64,000 bases of DNA from Owenia fusiformis (lineage: Eukaryota > Annelida > Polychaeta > Sabellida > Oweniidae), in contig CAIIXF020000010.1 in the NCBI GenBank assembly GCA_903813345.2, forward strand, positions 35,949,425 to 36,013,424. Direction: 5' to 3'. A model generated the notes under the pieces. That model searched no databases and was not told where the DNA came from. It saw nothing but the letters and a program-made list of their open reading frames with translations. Positions 55,101 through 64,000 of the stretch are shown piece after piece. The position numbers and the translations under genes were made by a program. The stretch's first letter is position 1; every line of letters begins with the position of its first letter.

Positions 55101-57052
55101 AAATACCTGCAGAAGTAGCAGCCTCTGATAACTTTTCAAACTGCTCTACTATTTGTGGTTCAGATGATAACATTTGTTTCATGGCATTTTCAAATTGTTT
55201 TGTGGCTTCATCAGAGGCATCAGCACCGCTATTTTTGAATATTTGGTTAAATAGATCCTCCTGAGCCTTACTGGCATCTATGGCTGCAGAGTCAGCTGAT
55301 GTCTGCAACAAAAAACAAAATCCCGCTGTGATTATTAACACACTTTATTACCTACCATACTTCTACTCAATTTGGTGCTACTTACTTTTGCAGATTTGCT
55401 GTTTTGACCATTTGACGGCTACTTAATTTTGTGGACTTGCAATATTACAAATGTACTTATGGTACTAATTTACATGGTACTAAAATTACCGGGGAATATG
55501 GCGGCTATTTAATTTGGTGGACTTTAACAACGTGACGCCAAATTAAGTAGAAGTACTATAAGCAGATGTTGACACTAGTCTGTTTTGCATCTGTTAAAAA
55601 TTTCAAGTTGAACAGATCAGATTTCCTGGAATTTTGTTGACAAGATTTATGTGGTGCCCACCTACCCACCCATTTTTTAGGTTACTGTTATTTGAGCCTG
55701 GCCATAGGAAAACCGGTCTTATCACAAAAATTAAAATTGTGCTACAGAGCCAAAAATGTGCCCAAGATTAAGAGGAAAATGCGCTAAATTAAAATCCAAA
55801 TTTTTGGTCTATATATGCAAGGAAAAATCGTAAAGACATAAGTCATGTCTCATTTCAAAGATCTTTTTGTGCTTTTTAAGATATACAAAACATCAAAATA
55901 TTGAACAATCTATGATAAGACCCCTTTTCCTGTGGCCTGGCTCATTTACTTCCATATTAATTCAACATAATTATTTACATAGATTGTGAGGGGCCGAGGC
56001 TATATAGCATTATCTGCAACCTGTACAAGATAATGACAATATAGCACTTTCAAAAAGTGTGATAAAAATATGGGTTGCAACATACTGGATTTAAAGGAGG
56101 TGTTATATATATAATAGGATTTATTTGTACTGATGCCCCTTTAGGGCCAAACGTACATCCAACATACAATTTTCATAAACAGTAAAAATAGCAATAAAGT
56201 AAGAAAATAGGATTATATTATTCAGATGACATATAAAATATTACTTTGATATAAGACTAAGAGTCATTGCTCATGTTTTGAAAATAGACACTCTATTATT
56301 TTTTTTTAAATGTATCAGTTAATTACACGTCTTGTTCTACCTGTTTTGGTACTGCCTCGGGTGCAGCCTCTGTTGGTTGAGATTTTTGTTTTTCAAAGTC
56401 CTGTAATGCATCTGCAATCAAAAGAACACGTCAACGTTATATTGGTAAAGAGTCAAAAGGCATAGCAAGGCAAGAGGGAACTACTAAGAATTACACTGTA
56501 CTGTGTCCCGACTCCGGATAGCCCGATATGGTTAGAAAAAACGTTACTTTAGAATGTTATGCATCGATTGAAGTAGGGCAAATGTTTCCAAGATTTCTTA
56601 CATTTTTGTAAAAGACAGGAAATGACAAAACCATTGTGTTCCTGGTCATGTAAATGATATGTGGAACTAGTTAAACTGACTGGAGGTCAAAACAGAACTC
56701 TGTTATCACGGTTCAAAAAATGTTCAAAACCCAGCATGGTTATGTCATTTTTTGTTTTGTCATTTCCTGTTAACTTTCAGGAATATATCTTTAATGTAAG
56801 GCCACGATACAGTGGCCTTAGAAGAAGGTAAGTCTAGGCTACCACTCAGAGAAATGTCTTGAAAACGAGAGAACATAAATATTTACAAAATTATGGAGAT
56901 AGCAGCATAAATCAACAAAACTTACTGTCTAGAAGATCATCTAGTTCTTGATCAGTGTCCGCTTTTGCTTTTGTTTCAGTTGACACCGTAGCATCGCCAA
57001 CTGAGTCATTATTCAAAGAATTTAAAATATTTTCAGAATTTTTTTCCGCCAT
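52110..57052 (-). CDS. PEX19: Peroxisomal biogenesis factor 19
   Basis: Cytosolic chaperone and shuttling receptor that brings newly made peroxisomal membrane proteins to PEX3. Seven exons: 56926-57052, 56341-56411, 55107-55302, 54211-54515, 53393-53569, 52570-52614, 52110-52187 (999 nt, 332 residues; human has 299). The N-terminal PEX3-binding helix is DQELDDLLDNALQDFEK, with Phe48 matching the human contact. A middle region reads QIVEQFEKLSEAATSA and EFVDTLQQTLGSLAENAQNL. The cargo-binding C-domain starts LPMMQGMMKSLLSKEILYPS and includes ESLSKEDKDRYEAQQQMM. The end is QCNIM, a CaaX farnesylation box (Cys329). A Gly/Met-rich insert occupies residues 176-196. All splice sites are GT/AG and phases agree. 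The start has a GC-rich CATGGCGG context. Divergent partner of LRRC58. Confidence 0.95.
52254..52455. mobile_element. MITE family N copy in PEX19 intron 6
   Basis: Begins CAGGCCCGTAGCCAGGGGGG, has a second start CAGGCCCGTAGGCCCGTAGC, and ends CTTGGCAAAAGCTGGCTACG GG. Related ends are at 39,027-39,052 and 63,365-63,410. Superfamily not identified. Confidence 0.6.
52570..52614 (-). CDS. PEX19: PEX19 exon 6
   Basis: Fifteen codons, MQEFGQPPKDIVGEM, corresponding to the human LQDLGHPPKELAGEM block at the end of the C-terminal domain. Confidence 0.92.
52879..53176. mobile_element. MITE family M in PEX19 intron 5
   Basis: Starts CACTGGCGGATCTGGGGGG and ends GTTCCGAGATCCGCCCCTG. TATCT at 52,874-52,878 and 53,177-53,181 is a 5-bp target duplication. 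Interior GGGCC-rich blocks match 40,100-40,330. Confidence 0.8.
53393..53569 (-). CDS. PEX19: PEX19 exon 5: cargo-binding domain
   Basis: 59 codons, phase 0: YPAWLSDNRESLSKEDKDRY, then EAQQQMMTNICTEFESEQQT and KERFEKILDLMQK. It follows the human YPEWLQSHRESLPPEQFEKY segment. Confidence 0.94.
53614..54076. mobile_element. MITE flanked by TTAA (repeat R, copy 2) in PEX19 intron 4
   Basis: AGGCCCACTTT at the left and AAAGTTGGCCT at the right are inverted matches, and TTAA lies directly outside both (53,610-53,613; 54,077-54,080). TTAA targets are used by piggyBac and Kolobok. The 463-bp copy is non-coding. About 280 bp match 2,425-2,700. Confidence 0.7.
54211..54515 (-). CDS. PEX19: PEX19 exon 4: Gly/Met insert and start of cargo domain
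   Basis: 101 full codons. Reads FVDTLQQTLGSLAENAQNLQ, SEEDLIRSLGSLGMGG, a MGGM-type tract, then LEFLPMMQGMMKSLLSKEIL and YPSLKEISEK. Human has only a short acidic/Gly linker (MDEGDGEGN) where the Gly/Met tract lies. Confidence 0.94.
54671..54801. repeat. Dispersed repeat V in PEX19 intron 3
   Basis: ACAAGGCATTAACATGCAAA, ATGTCACCACCTGCCATTTG, ending GATGGTGACATAA. It matches 17,591-17,755; 13,998-14,066; a fragment at 33,800-33,835; and a short start at 28,008-28,030. Confidence 0.6.
55107..55302 (-). CDS. PEX19: PEX19 exon 3
   Basis: Encodes SADSAAIDASKAQEDLFNQI, then EATKQFENAMKQMLSSEPQI and VEQFEKLSEAATSAG. This matches the human FEKAMKELAEEEPHLVEQFQ region. Confidence 0.93.
55303..56340 (-). 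other. PEX19 intron 2
   Basis: No coding exon or recognised repeat. A short palindromic pair around 55,365 and 55,540 (CTTCTACTCAATTTGGTGCT against CGCCAAATTAAGTAGAAGTA) may be a small MITE. Confidence 0.45.
56341..56411 (-). CDS. PEX19: PEX19 exon 2
   Basis: 71 nt: completes NALQDFEKQKSQPTEAAPEA and VPKQ. Holds the conserved Phe of the PEX3-binding helix. Confidence 0.92.
56926..57052 (-). CDS. PEX19: PEX19 exon 1 with start codon
   Basis: 127 nt: MAEKNSENILNSLNNDSVGD, then TKAKADTDQELDDLLD, ending GACA|GTAAG in phase 1. The initiating ATG is the first in the exon. Confidence 0.93.
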
Positions 57053-57647
57053 GCTTATTTTGATGACCTTGACCTTTGTATCAATAATAAATGTATGATT
57101 TTGTGAAACGAATAAATTATAATTATCTAATTATTTATTATTCTAGATTATTAGAATTCTTTTGTGATATAAATCCATTTATTTATGTTTGATTTACAAT
57201 GAAATATGCAATTTAAAAATATATTGTATTGTTTCTTTACAATTTCGATTACATAACAAGTTGTGCTTTTTAATACATTTGGTTGTTCACGCGAGATTCA
57301 GCTGATCATCGGTGCCCGTGTCATGTATACTAATATTTATTGGTACATTTTATACACAATTCTCAATTTATACACTCCACTGGGCCTGAACTAGAAACTG
57401 GACTATCAATCATTTGTTTTTGTAAGAGGTGTAAAAGTACTGAAGTGATGTACGTGAAATATTACAGTACAGAGCTCGTTCTTACGTTAGAAGTTGCACA
57501 TTTAAACTCAAGTTTTGCTCAACTGAGTTGAATATTTCAGAAAAGTGGAAAAATATTGGGAGAAAGGGAGCCATTTGAATGAAGAGTGTAACTCGAAAAT
57601 AGCAATTATTTTTCAGTAAAGCTGAAGGCCACTGTTTGTGACAAAAA
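57053..57647. promoter_or_regulatory. Divergent promoter region between PEX19 and LRRC58
   Basis: 595 bp separate the two start codons, which point away from each other. No recognised transposon lies here, in contrast to all flanking introns. It is AT-rich (TTTATTTATG, TAATTATTTATTATTC), with no CpG cluster or obvious TATA box at a fixed distance. Shared promoter use is inferred from layout. Confidence 0.55.
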
Positions 57648-58090
57648 ATGGCTGAATTTTGGGGAAATTCTCAGGATCTGTCGTATTCTGAATTAGACTC
57701 ATTTCCAGAATTTTTACTGGAAGGGGATCAGGCACATCAGCTCCAAAGTCTTCAGCTGGATCATAATCAGATAACGGTGCTTCCTCGAGTTATAAGTGCT
57801 TTCGCGAACCTTATAACACTTGACGTAAGTAACAATGGAATGACTTATCTAAGTCCTGAACTAGTCAGATTGCAGCATTTACGAACCTTTATCGGAAAAA
57901 ACAATTATTTCGAAAATGAATCCATACCAAAGGATTTTGGTTTATTACGATCGTTAGAAGTTGTAAACATTAGTGGGAACCAGGTGACGGAATTCCCGAT
58001 GCAATTTACGGAGTTACATCATTTAAAGTGCCTGTATCTTGGAAGCAACAATATTCGACATGTGCCAAATGAAATAAGAAATTTAATCAG
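57648..58090 (+). CDS. LRRC58: Leucine-rich repeat-containing protein 58, first coding exon
   Basis: 147 codons plus two bases, ending CAG|GTGAGT in phase 2. Starts MAEFWGNSQDLSYSELDSFP with an AAAATGG start context. Five leucine-rich repeats follow: LQSLQLDHNQITVLP (about residues 32-47), LITLDVSNNGMTYLSPELVR, LRTFIGKNNYF, LEVVNISGNQVTEFP and LKCLYLGSNNIRHVPNEIRN. The order and the LDVSNNG..LSPEL..L..LRT..KNN stretch fit LRRC58, a small LRR protein. Known LRRC58 proteins are about 370 residues, so more than half lies downstream. No later exon was found up to 64,000, so intron 1 exceeds 5.9 kb. A general LRR protein of the same shape is the alternative. Confidence 0.8.
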
Positions 58091-58929
58091 GTGAGTGTAT
58101 GGTATCTCTTTTCATGAAGCATAAACTTCCGATCTTCACATCTTAGATATATCTTTAAAGTGAGTAGAAGGGATAGGGGAAAAGCTTTTGCTACACCAAT
58201 GGCTGATCTCCAAATAATCACTATTGCTGTTGCTGAATTTTGATATATAACATGATTTTCATGGTCTCAAAGAGTTTATTGCACTGTATATCAATTTTCT
58301 TTTCCTATCGAAATTATATAAAACGTGCTCCCATGAATCAATATAGATACTCCACAGGCGTAACAACCCCAAGACTTCACTATAATGGACGAATAAAGAA
58401 GTATAAAAATGCCCATCTGAATTTTGTTATATTTATTCTCCTTGGAAAGAGAGAAAATGGCCTTGAACCTAGATTGCACGGGCGATCTGAAGTAAGCCTA
58501 CGTGCAATGTATTTCTGATGTACAAGAATAATCTAATTGTACATCCTGTATTGCACCAATCAAACGAAATATTGTAAAACAAGCATATTTCTAAATTGAG
58601 TAAAAGGAAGTGTTTTAAACAAAAATGATAATAATGATATCAATATATATATAATTTGCGCAAGCCACGCGAACTTTCAAATTTCTGTCATGATCATGAA
58701 GTTGTTGTGTGATCAAAATAAGCTCACTTTCATCACAAGGGCGCCGGGGATTAGTATTGTATTAAAAATTAAATCCACATAATACTCCCATCGCCAAGGC
58801 CCCGATACAGTGTGAATCTGACCTTATGTAAGCGAGGTATTATTGTGCGTGTTCACTCAAGTTTTGTAATAATCGCTCGCAAATGGCAGCTCTGTCACGG
58901 TGCATTGAGGAGACACGATTCAAATTCAA
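58091..58929 (+). other. LRRC58 intron 1, 5' part
   Basis: Nothing recognised. The 92-codon frame at 58,240-58,518 has no domain or splice support. Confidence 0.45.
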
Positions 58930-59130
58930 ATTGGTTTTAGCCTACTTCAAACGTATTCCGAGTGAACACGATCAGGGGGCCCAAACATTGTGAACTATTT
59001 ATTCACAATTACAGGAGTGAGCGTGATAAGCTCTACTCAAAATGTATTCTGAGTGAACTCAACATGGGGGCCTAAACATCGTCAACTATTCATTCATAAT
59101 TACAGGAGTGAACGTAACCAGCTCTATATT
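58930..59130. repeat. Two-copy ~100-bp direct repeat
   Basis: GTATTCCGAGTGAACACGAT, ATTCACAATTACAGGAGTGA GCGT is repeated as GTATTCTGAGTGAACTCAAC, ATTCATAATTACAGGAGTGA ACGT. About 85% alike. Confidence 0.65.
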
Positions 59131-59399
59131 CATGTAGTCTAATGTGCCTATGTAGACGTCATCGTAGGCTCATGAAGTGTGATTTATTAAGAACAACAAA
59201 TGATTATTTGTATTTTTTTATATTCTAATTCATTTCCTTATGCTATGATGAAGTTTATTCAACGGGAGTCGCAATTATCTATATATACCGTACAATAAAC
59301 ACTTTAACAAAAGAAATTAAAAAATTTCCAATTTCTATGAAAAGCAAAAAGCATTGACTGTAACAAAGTATTCAGTGAAAGTCCATTTACATGTGTATC

Positions 59400-59964
59400 T
59401 CAATCTCATACTTGAGTTTGTTTAGGGTAGATATCACCCGGGAATATATATCATATCTGAGGAGCGGGTAGGATATACCACTCCAGGCCAAATGTGGGCA
59501 GATAAAATATATCCATCCTGTTCCCAGGAATTTTTCAAAAGTTTTAAAATTTAAAAAATTTTTAATTAAAAAAATGTACAACGATTTCATAAAGGAATAT
59601 TCCGAAAATTTTAAATATAATTTGTGCTTTTCATGCTTTCACTATAGGCCTATATCATATCATTTGAAAAAGGTGGAACGGTTATATCTACCCCAAATCC
59701 ACTCAAGTATGAGATACAGAAGTTATGTACTATCGGTTTTGGATATAGGTTATATCCCTCTGGAAATATTTATATCTCCCCTGTCTTGGTCCCTTCGGTC
59801 CCTCGGGGAGATATAGTGATTATCCAATATGAGGTTCAGGATATTGGGATTATCCCGAGGCCAATATAATATATTTGCCCGAGGGCCGCAGGTCCCGAAA
59901 ATATAAGTTTTTACAAACCGGCTTTATGTACCTATAACACGTCCAAGTATGGGATAAATGAATA
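59400..59964. repeat. Decayed repeat rich in GGATATA/TATATCC motifs
   Basis: Scattered short inverted motifs (GGTAGGATATACC, GATATAGGTTATATCC, TATATCTCCCCTGTC, GGTCCCTCGGGGAGATATA, CCCGAGGGCCGCAGGTCCCG). The same style resumes at 61,012-61,060 (TATATCCATCAGGATATACC), so the pogo element at 59,965 was inserted into it. Family not recognised. Confidence 0.5.
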
Positions 59965-61010
59965 CAGTAGAACCTGTATATCTGAACACCTGGCTAATCC
60001 GAACACCTTCCAATTTGAACACTTTTTTTCGGTCCCATTTTTTCCTCCCATTGACTCCCATGTTAAAAAAACCTTGAAATCTGAATACCTCCTAATCTGA
60101 ACAGTGAACAACCAGATTTGAAAAACTAACCTGTCTAATTTGAACATTTTTATCAGAAATCAAATGTCTGGACATTTCAACAATAGCCACATATTGAGTC
60201 AATGTTCTAGTTGTTATTTATCTTTACATATACAATGTCATCAAAGCACTTGTCCTAATTAACTTATTTAGTCTCAGTGACATTCCTTATTTGTGGAAAA
60301 CAACTGGATGTTTTGGAAAGGTGTGAGTACAGGAGTTAATTGGTTTATCCTATTAGAAAAGAACTGAATGTTTTATATTTGGATTAAGAGAAAGGTGTGA
60401 ATCAAGAAGATAATTGACTTATCATTATTAGAAATTACCTGGATGTTTTTGATTTGGATTAAGCGAAAGGTGAGAATGTGGGAGATAATTGGTTTATCCT
60501 TATTGTAAATGAACTGGATGTTTTTGATTTGGATTATGAATAGGTCCTTACTGTTTTATATCCCATGGGTCTGTTATGATAGCTAGGATTCAATCAGTAA
60601 ATGTTTTATAATCACAAAGACAACACAGACACATTTGCAGACAAGATTGTATCACGAGAAAGAGAAAAAAATCAACCATAATATGAGATAAGTCATTTGA
60701 TTTCGGTCGAGACTATCATATACTTCTTCAGTGTATTACAAAGTTTTTGCCAAAATATAAGAGTTATTTTTACTGAAATAATGAAATTGTTCAAAATGTA
60801 AATAAAACATAGCACATAGACTATGGGCATATTGTAGAATAAACACATCAACAACATGTATTGTTTTCTGACTTAGTATTAAGTGTTTAATATAGTGTAC
60901 TGAACAATGAAAATCCCCCCCGACCATTAAAATCCTCGAAATTTGAACACCTGCCAATTTGAACGCTTTTGGCTGGTCCCATGGGTGTTCGGATTAGACA
61001 GGTTTTACTG
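59965..61010. mobile_element. Pogo/Tigger-family element, second deletion derivative
   Basis: Starts CAGTAGAACCTGTATATCTG and ends GTTCGGATTAGACAGGTTTT ACTG with TA on both sides. It is inverted relative to 47,361-48,697: its left end matches that element's right end, and so on. It lacks the transposase fragment and one of the internal duplicates. It lies in LRRC58 intron 1. Confidence 0.83.
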
Positions 61011-61466
61011 TATATCCATCAGGATATACCCTATATCCAAAACCTCCCGGTACATAATAGCCCTTATACATGTTTATCGTTATGAATATCCAAAAGTAGC
61101 ATTATATATGGAGGTTCAATTCCCAAGAACCCTGTAATTAAATGAAAGAAATCAAAAATAATATTGAAATCTTTAGGTTTTAAGCAATTCAGAAGGAGAA
61201 CTTAATACATGGAATTTTATGTTTTTACCTTGGGTGAATATTTTTTTTTATTTTATCATTTTTAGGTTTTTTGATTGATTTATTGCTCAATAAATGCCAA
61301 CTCAGTTATGTTCTTTAAAGATCAATCTTGCATTATTTATTCATTCCAAAAATACCCTGAATAGTATGAACATAACTGCATGTTATTCGATGTATGATTC
61401 TTATGTAAGAATAACTGTTGTAAAATAGAACTGTTCGAAATAGAACCACTCTAACTTATTCTTATA

Positions 61467-62509
61467 CAGGGTGTTCCAAAAGAAACAGGACTGGTGCTGG
61501 CATTCTGTCAATTTTGCAGTGAGTGTCTTCAAATTTTTACAAATTGTACTTTGAAGTATTGCAACTAAAATTGTAAAGTTTCAGAAAAAATTATGAAATG
61601 TGGATAGTGTCATGGTTACTATAGTAACGTGACATCACAATACCCGGGGCAACTTTTTCATGAAAATGTGATATCTAACATTTTTGTATTACTGAAGAAA
61701 GTATCTAATTCACCTATTATAATACAACATTTCTTATTTATTTTATTAGTTGCTTTGTTGTAAAGGTGATGCTATACAACTCAGATTCAAGTATAATTTC
61801 ATAATAATATTTATTCAATTTCCTGGAATATCACTTATGCATAACAGTCTGAACAATTTACGGTTGAGTTTTTGAAAAGACCCAATTTGGAGCCAGTCAT
61901 CCACCTTGATAACGCGCCTGACCGCAGGCCAGCATGAAAGACAATCCAGCTATAGAGGAGCTAGGTCTTGAGATCTAAGACCATGCACCATACTCTTCTG
62001 ATCATACAATATCCAATTCTTACTTACATTGAGAACGGAGTGCTAATCAGTGCTGTAAGACCTTTAAAGATGAGAATGACCTTCTCCAAATTGTCCAATC
62101 GACCATGCGTGACATGTCCTCAAATGGGTCACTTATGTGTTTGGGTCATGGATACAGAGTACTACTCTTGTACTGACCAAAGAGGAGCCCATTTTCAACG
62201 TAGAGGATACATAGGAATATCAAATGATGTAAAACAAATGTTATTCCCACCAGTTGTTGCATTTCAACTTTGATATGGGATGTACAAAATGCTTAAAGTC
62301 TCTCTAACTCTCTGTGTGGAATGTTGCCCCGGGTATTGCGATGTCATGTTACTATAGCAACTATAACTCTACCCGAGTTTCATATATTTTGTTGAAACTT
62401 TGCAGTTTTAGTAAGGATACATGAAAGTACATTCTGTACAATTTTGAAGACGATTGGTGCATATTTAACAAAATGCCAGCACCAGTCCTGTTACTTTTGG
62501 AACACCCTG
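61467..62509. mobile_element. Mariner-like element with CAGGGTGTTCCAAAAG ends
   Basis: Starts CAGGGTGTTCCAAAAGAAAC, then AGGACTGGTGCTGGCATT, and ends in the inverse CAGCACCAGTCCTGTTACTT TTGGAACACCCTG, TA on both sides. 1,043 bp. On the minus strand around 61,900-61,970 RSQDLAPL may be the RSPDL.P.D block of a mariner transposase. The 101-codon plus-strand frame (61,968-62,273) is probably antisense shadow. Confidence 0.75.
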
Positions 62510-63333
62510 TATCATGATGCCTAGACCTAAGTTTGGATTTGCATCGTTTTTATCTTCTAAATGGATGTGAATATCTGTAAAAGCCAAAAGCTCTTCTTTG
62601 TAAGAATATGGTTATCTCAATTCTCAAATGACATCTTAATTTCAAAAGCAGACATATTAAAAAAGAAAGTTTCACGTTTTATATTTAAAGTTATTTTATT
62701 TTACATTTTAAGTTATTAATACAAAGTGCCACACTTTACCATCATATTGCTACAGTGTTGAAAATTGCTACAATTTACTAAAAAATAATGCTACAATGTT
62801 ATAGATTGCTACAATTTACCATCATATTGCTACAATTTACTTATGTGATATTATAATATCTAACAATTTCTTATAATGAACTGAAAAAATCCATTTTTAG
62901 TCATCATTCCTCTGAATAAACAGTCAAAGTCAGAATGACTTGCAAAATAATCACATTTCCTATTTTATTAGAAAGCACTCTCAAAACTTATTTTCCTTTA
63001 AATTATATGACTATTATGCAACAAAACAAAAAATATAATGACATAAATTGAATGATTTGCATTTATGTGTTTATTATGACCTGTATAGTACTATATAAAG
63101 ATATGTAAATTATTATATATAATTTGACTGTTTTATCTCAAGTACAATAATAAATATGTTAAATAATGTCTTTGGACACAACAATCAAAAATGTGAACAA
63201 CAGGCAAATTATTGGAAATTCTGAGTTTAACAAGGAAATAGAATTGGAACGTTCCACAAAACAGGAGATTATTTTGTAAAATGTTATGGAAGAAATCACC
63301 TGCTGTTGCGTATGGTAATACTGCATTAAACAT
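62510..63333 (+). other. LRRC58 intron 1, 3' part within window
   Basis: AT-rich. A short repeat of ATTGCTACAATTTAC with ACCATCATATTGCTACA spans about 62,735-62,860. No exon seen. Confidence 0.45.
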
Positions 63334-63450
63334 GATATTGATTGGGTTAAAATGGCAGAATGGGATCAGGCCTGTAGCCAGGATTTGCCAAGGGGGTTCA
63401 CTTTTTGGCTCACACAGTGATATTCATTGGGTTAAAATGGCAGAATGGGG
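63334..63450. repeat. 30-bp direct repeats around a family N end fragment
   Basis: GATATTGATTGGGTTAAAAT GGCAGAATGG at 63,334 recurs with one change at 63,419. Between them lie 54 bp with CAGGCCTGTAGCCAGGATTT GCCAAGGGGGTTCA, the end of family N. Confidence 0.6.
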
Positions 63451-64000
63451 AAAGACAGAGTGTTACATCGTTTTATTGTCAAGTAGTGAACATCACAGCA
63501 AATAGTCATTACATGACATAAGACATTTTTGGCAATCATGAGCATTTCTTTTTTGCGCCAATTTGATGAATGAAATGGGAGCATTGGAGCGATAAGGTCT
63601 TCACCCAGTTGTAAATCAATTTACACCCAATTGGGATTTTGGAATGTCATGTCAACGTAAAGTGGCAACCATTTGAAAAAACTTTAAAACTTTTTTTATC
63701 CTGTACTGTGAGAGAAGGAGCAGGGGGGGGGTTGATGTTGATTAAACGAATAAATTCTATGAAAACCAACATTAAAAAAGGGAAGGTTAAAAACACCACA
63801 ACATCATATCTTCCTTGCTTTGACATGGCTAATATTTATTCTTTATCTATTTATTATTGTGTGTGGCTGACGTCATTTTAAAGGTGTCACTGGGTGTATT
63901 GTTTGTTACAAAGCCCCAAACATGCCCTATTTTGAATAATATGTTAAGGTGACCTGATGTTTTGAATCATGAAACAGGGTGGAAAAAAAGGGGAATTGGC
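63451..64000 (+). other. LRRC58 intron 1, edge of window
   Basis: No exon, repeat or RNA gene was recognised before the window ends. The 80-codon frame at 63,639-63,881 shows no domain. Confidence 0.4.

Noticed and set aside
61968-62273. 101-codon plus-strand frame as a gene
   Set aside because: It lies inside a TA-flanked mariner-like element, and transposase-like residues are on the other strand.
1-64000. Retrovirus-like, LTR or Polinton-type elements
   Set aside because: I looked for long direct terminal repeats with TG..CA ends, primer sites, and capsid, integrase or polymerase motifs, and saw none.

Overview
This is AT-rich nuclear DNA from an animal, almost certainly an invertebrate. 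Its genes are split by GT/AG introns of several kilobases, three conserved animal protein families are present, and the space between exons is packed with short DNA transposons, tRNA-derived SINEs, LINE fragments and tandem arrays. Several repeat ends (CAGGCCCGTAGCCAGG, CAGTGGCGTAGCG, CACTGGCGGATC, GACGGACGGA next to AACTTCGTTCG) are of a kind I associate with marine invertebrates. I cannot place the phylum from sequence alone.

Host genes. (1) Positions 1 to about 25,560 hold two arrestin-domain-containing (ARRDC2/3/4-type) genes in head-to-tail tandem, both on the minus strand. Copy B (15,426-25,560) is complete: seven coding exons, 416 codons, and a PPxY motif for WW-domain E3 ligases. Copy A (533-8,791) has six matching exons with the same intron phases. 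Its last exon lies beyond the left edge of the window. (2) Positions 52,110-57,052 on the minus strand hold a complete seven-exon PEX19 gene (332 codons, ending in a CaaX box). (3) Positions 57,648-58,090 on the plus strand hold the first coding exon of LRRC58. The rest of that gene is not seen and probably lies to the right. PEX19 and LRRC58 start head to head, 595 bp apart. I found no host gene between 25.6 and 52.1 kb.

Repeats, left to right. Copy A introns carry a mariner-like element at 3,211-3,843, an 84-bp higher-order array at 7.2-8.2 kb and a pogo-type MITE at 8,262-8,654. Between the two ARRDC genes are a LINE end, a 48-bp array at 12.75-13.9 kb and a ~122-bp array rich in AATAAA just past copy B's stop. 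Copy B introns carry a 53+59-bp array and a 38-bp array. The 25.6-52.1 kb block holds a TIR element with 5-bp target duplications (27,346-29,763), a Foldback-like element with 1.7-kb inverted arms (31,600-38,911), and an element at 40,626-45,183 whose right end is a 68-copy, 37-bp array made from its own terminal repeat. It also holds a nested pair at 45.7-46.8 kb, a pogo/Tigger derivative at 47,361-48,697 and a mariner-like element at 50,965-51,472. A second pogo derivative (59,965-61,010) and a third mariner-like element (61,467-62,509) lie in LRRC58 intron 1.

The most unusual items are the 37-bp array grown from a transposon end, the TIR element whose inverted repeats each contain a start codon followed by a splice donor, the ARRDC paralogue pair that supplies an exact empty site and a patchwork of divergence, and the ARRDC 3'-flank repeats that overlap the stop codon. 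No retrovirus-like, LTR or Polinton-like element was recognised.
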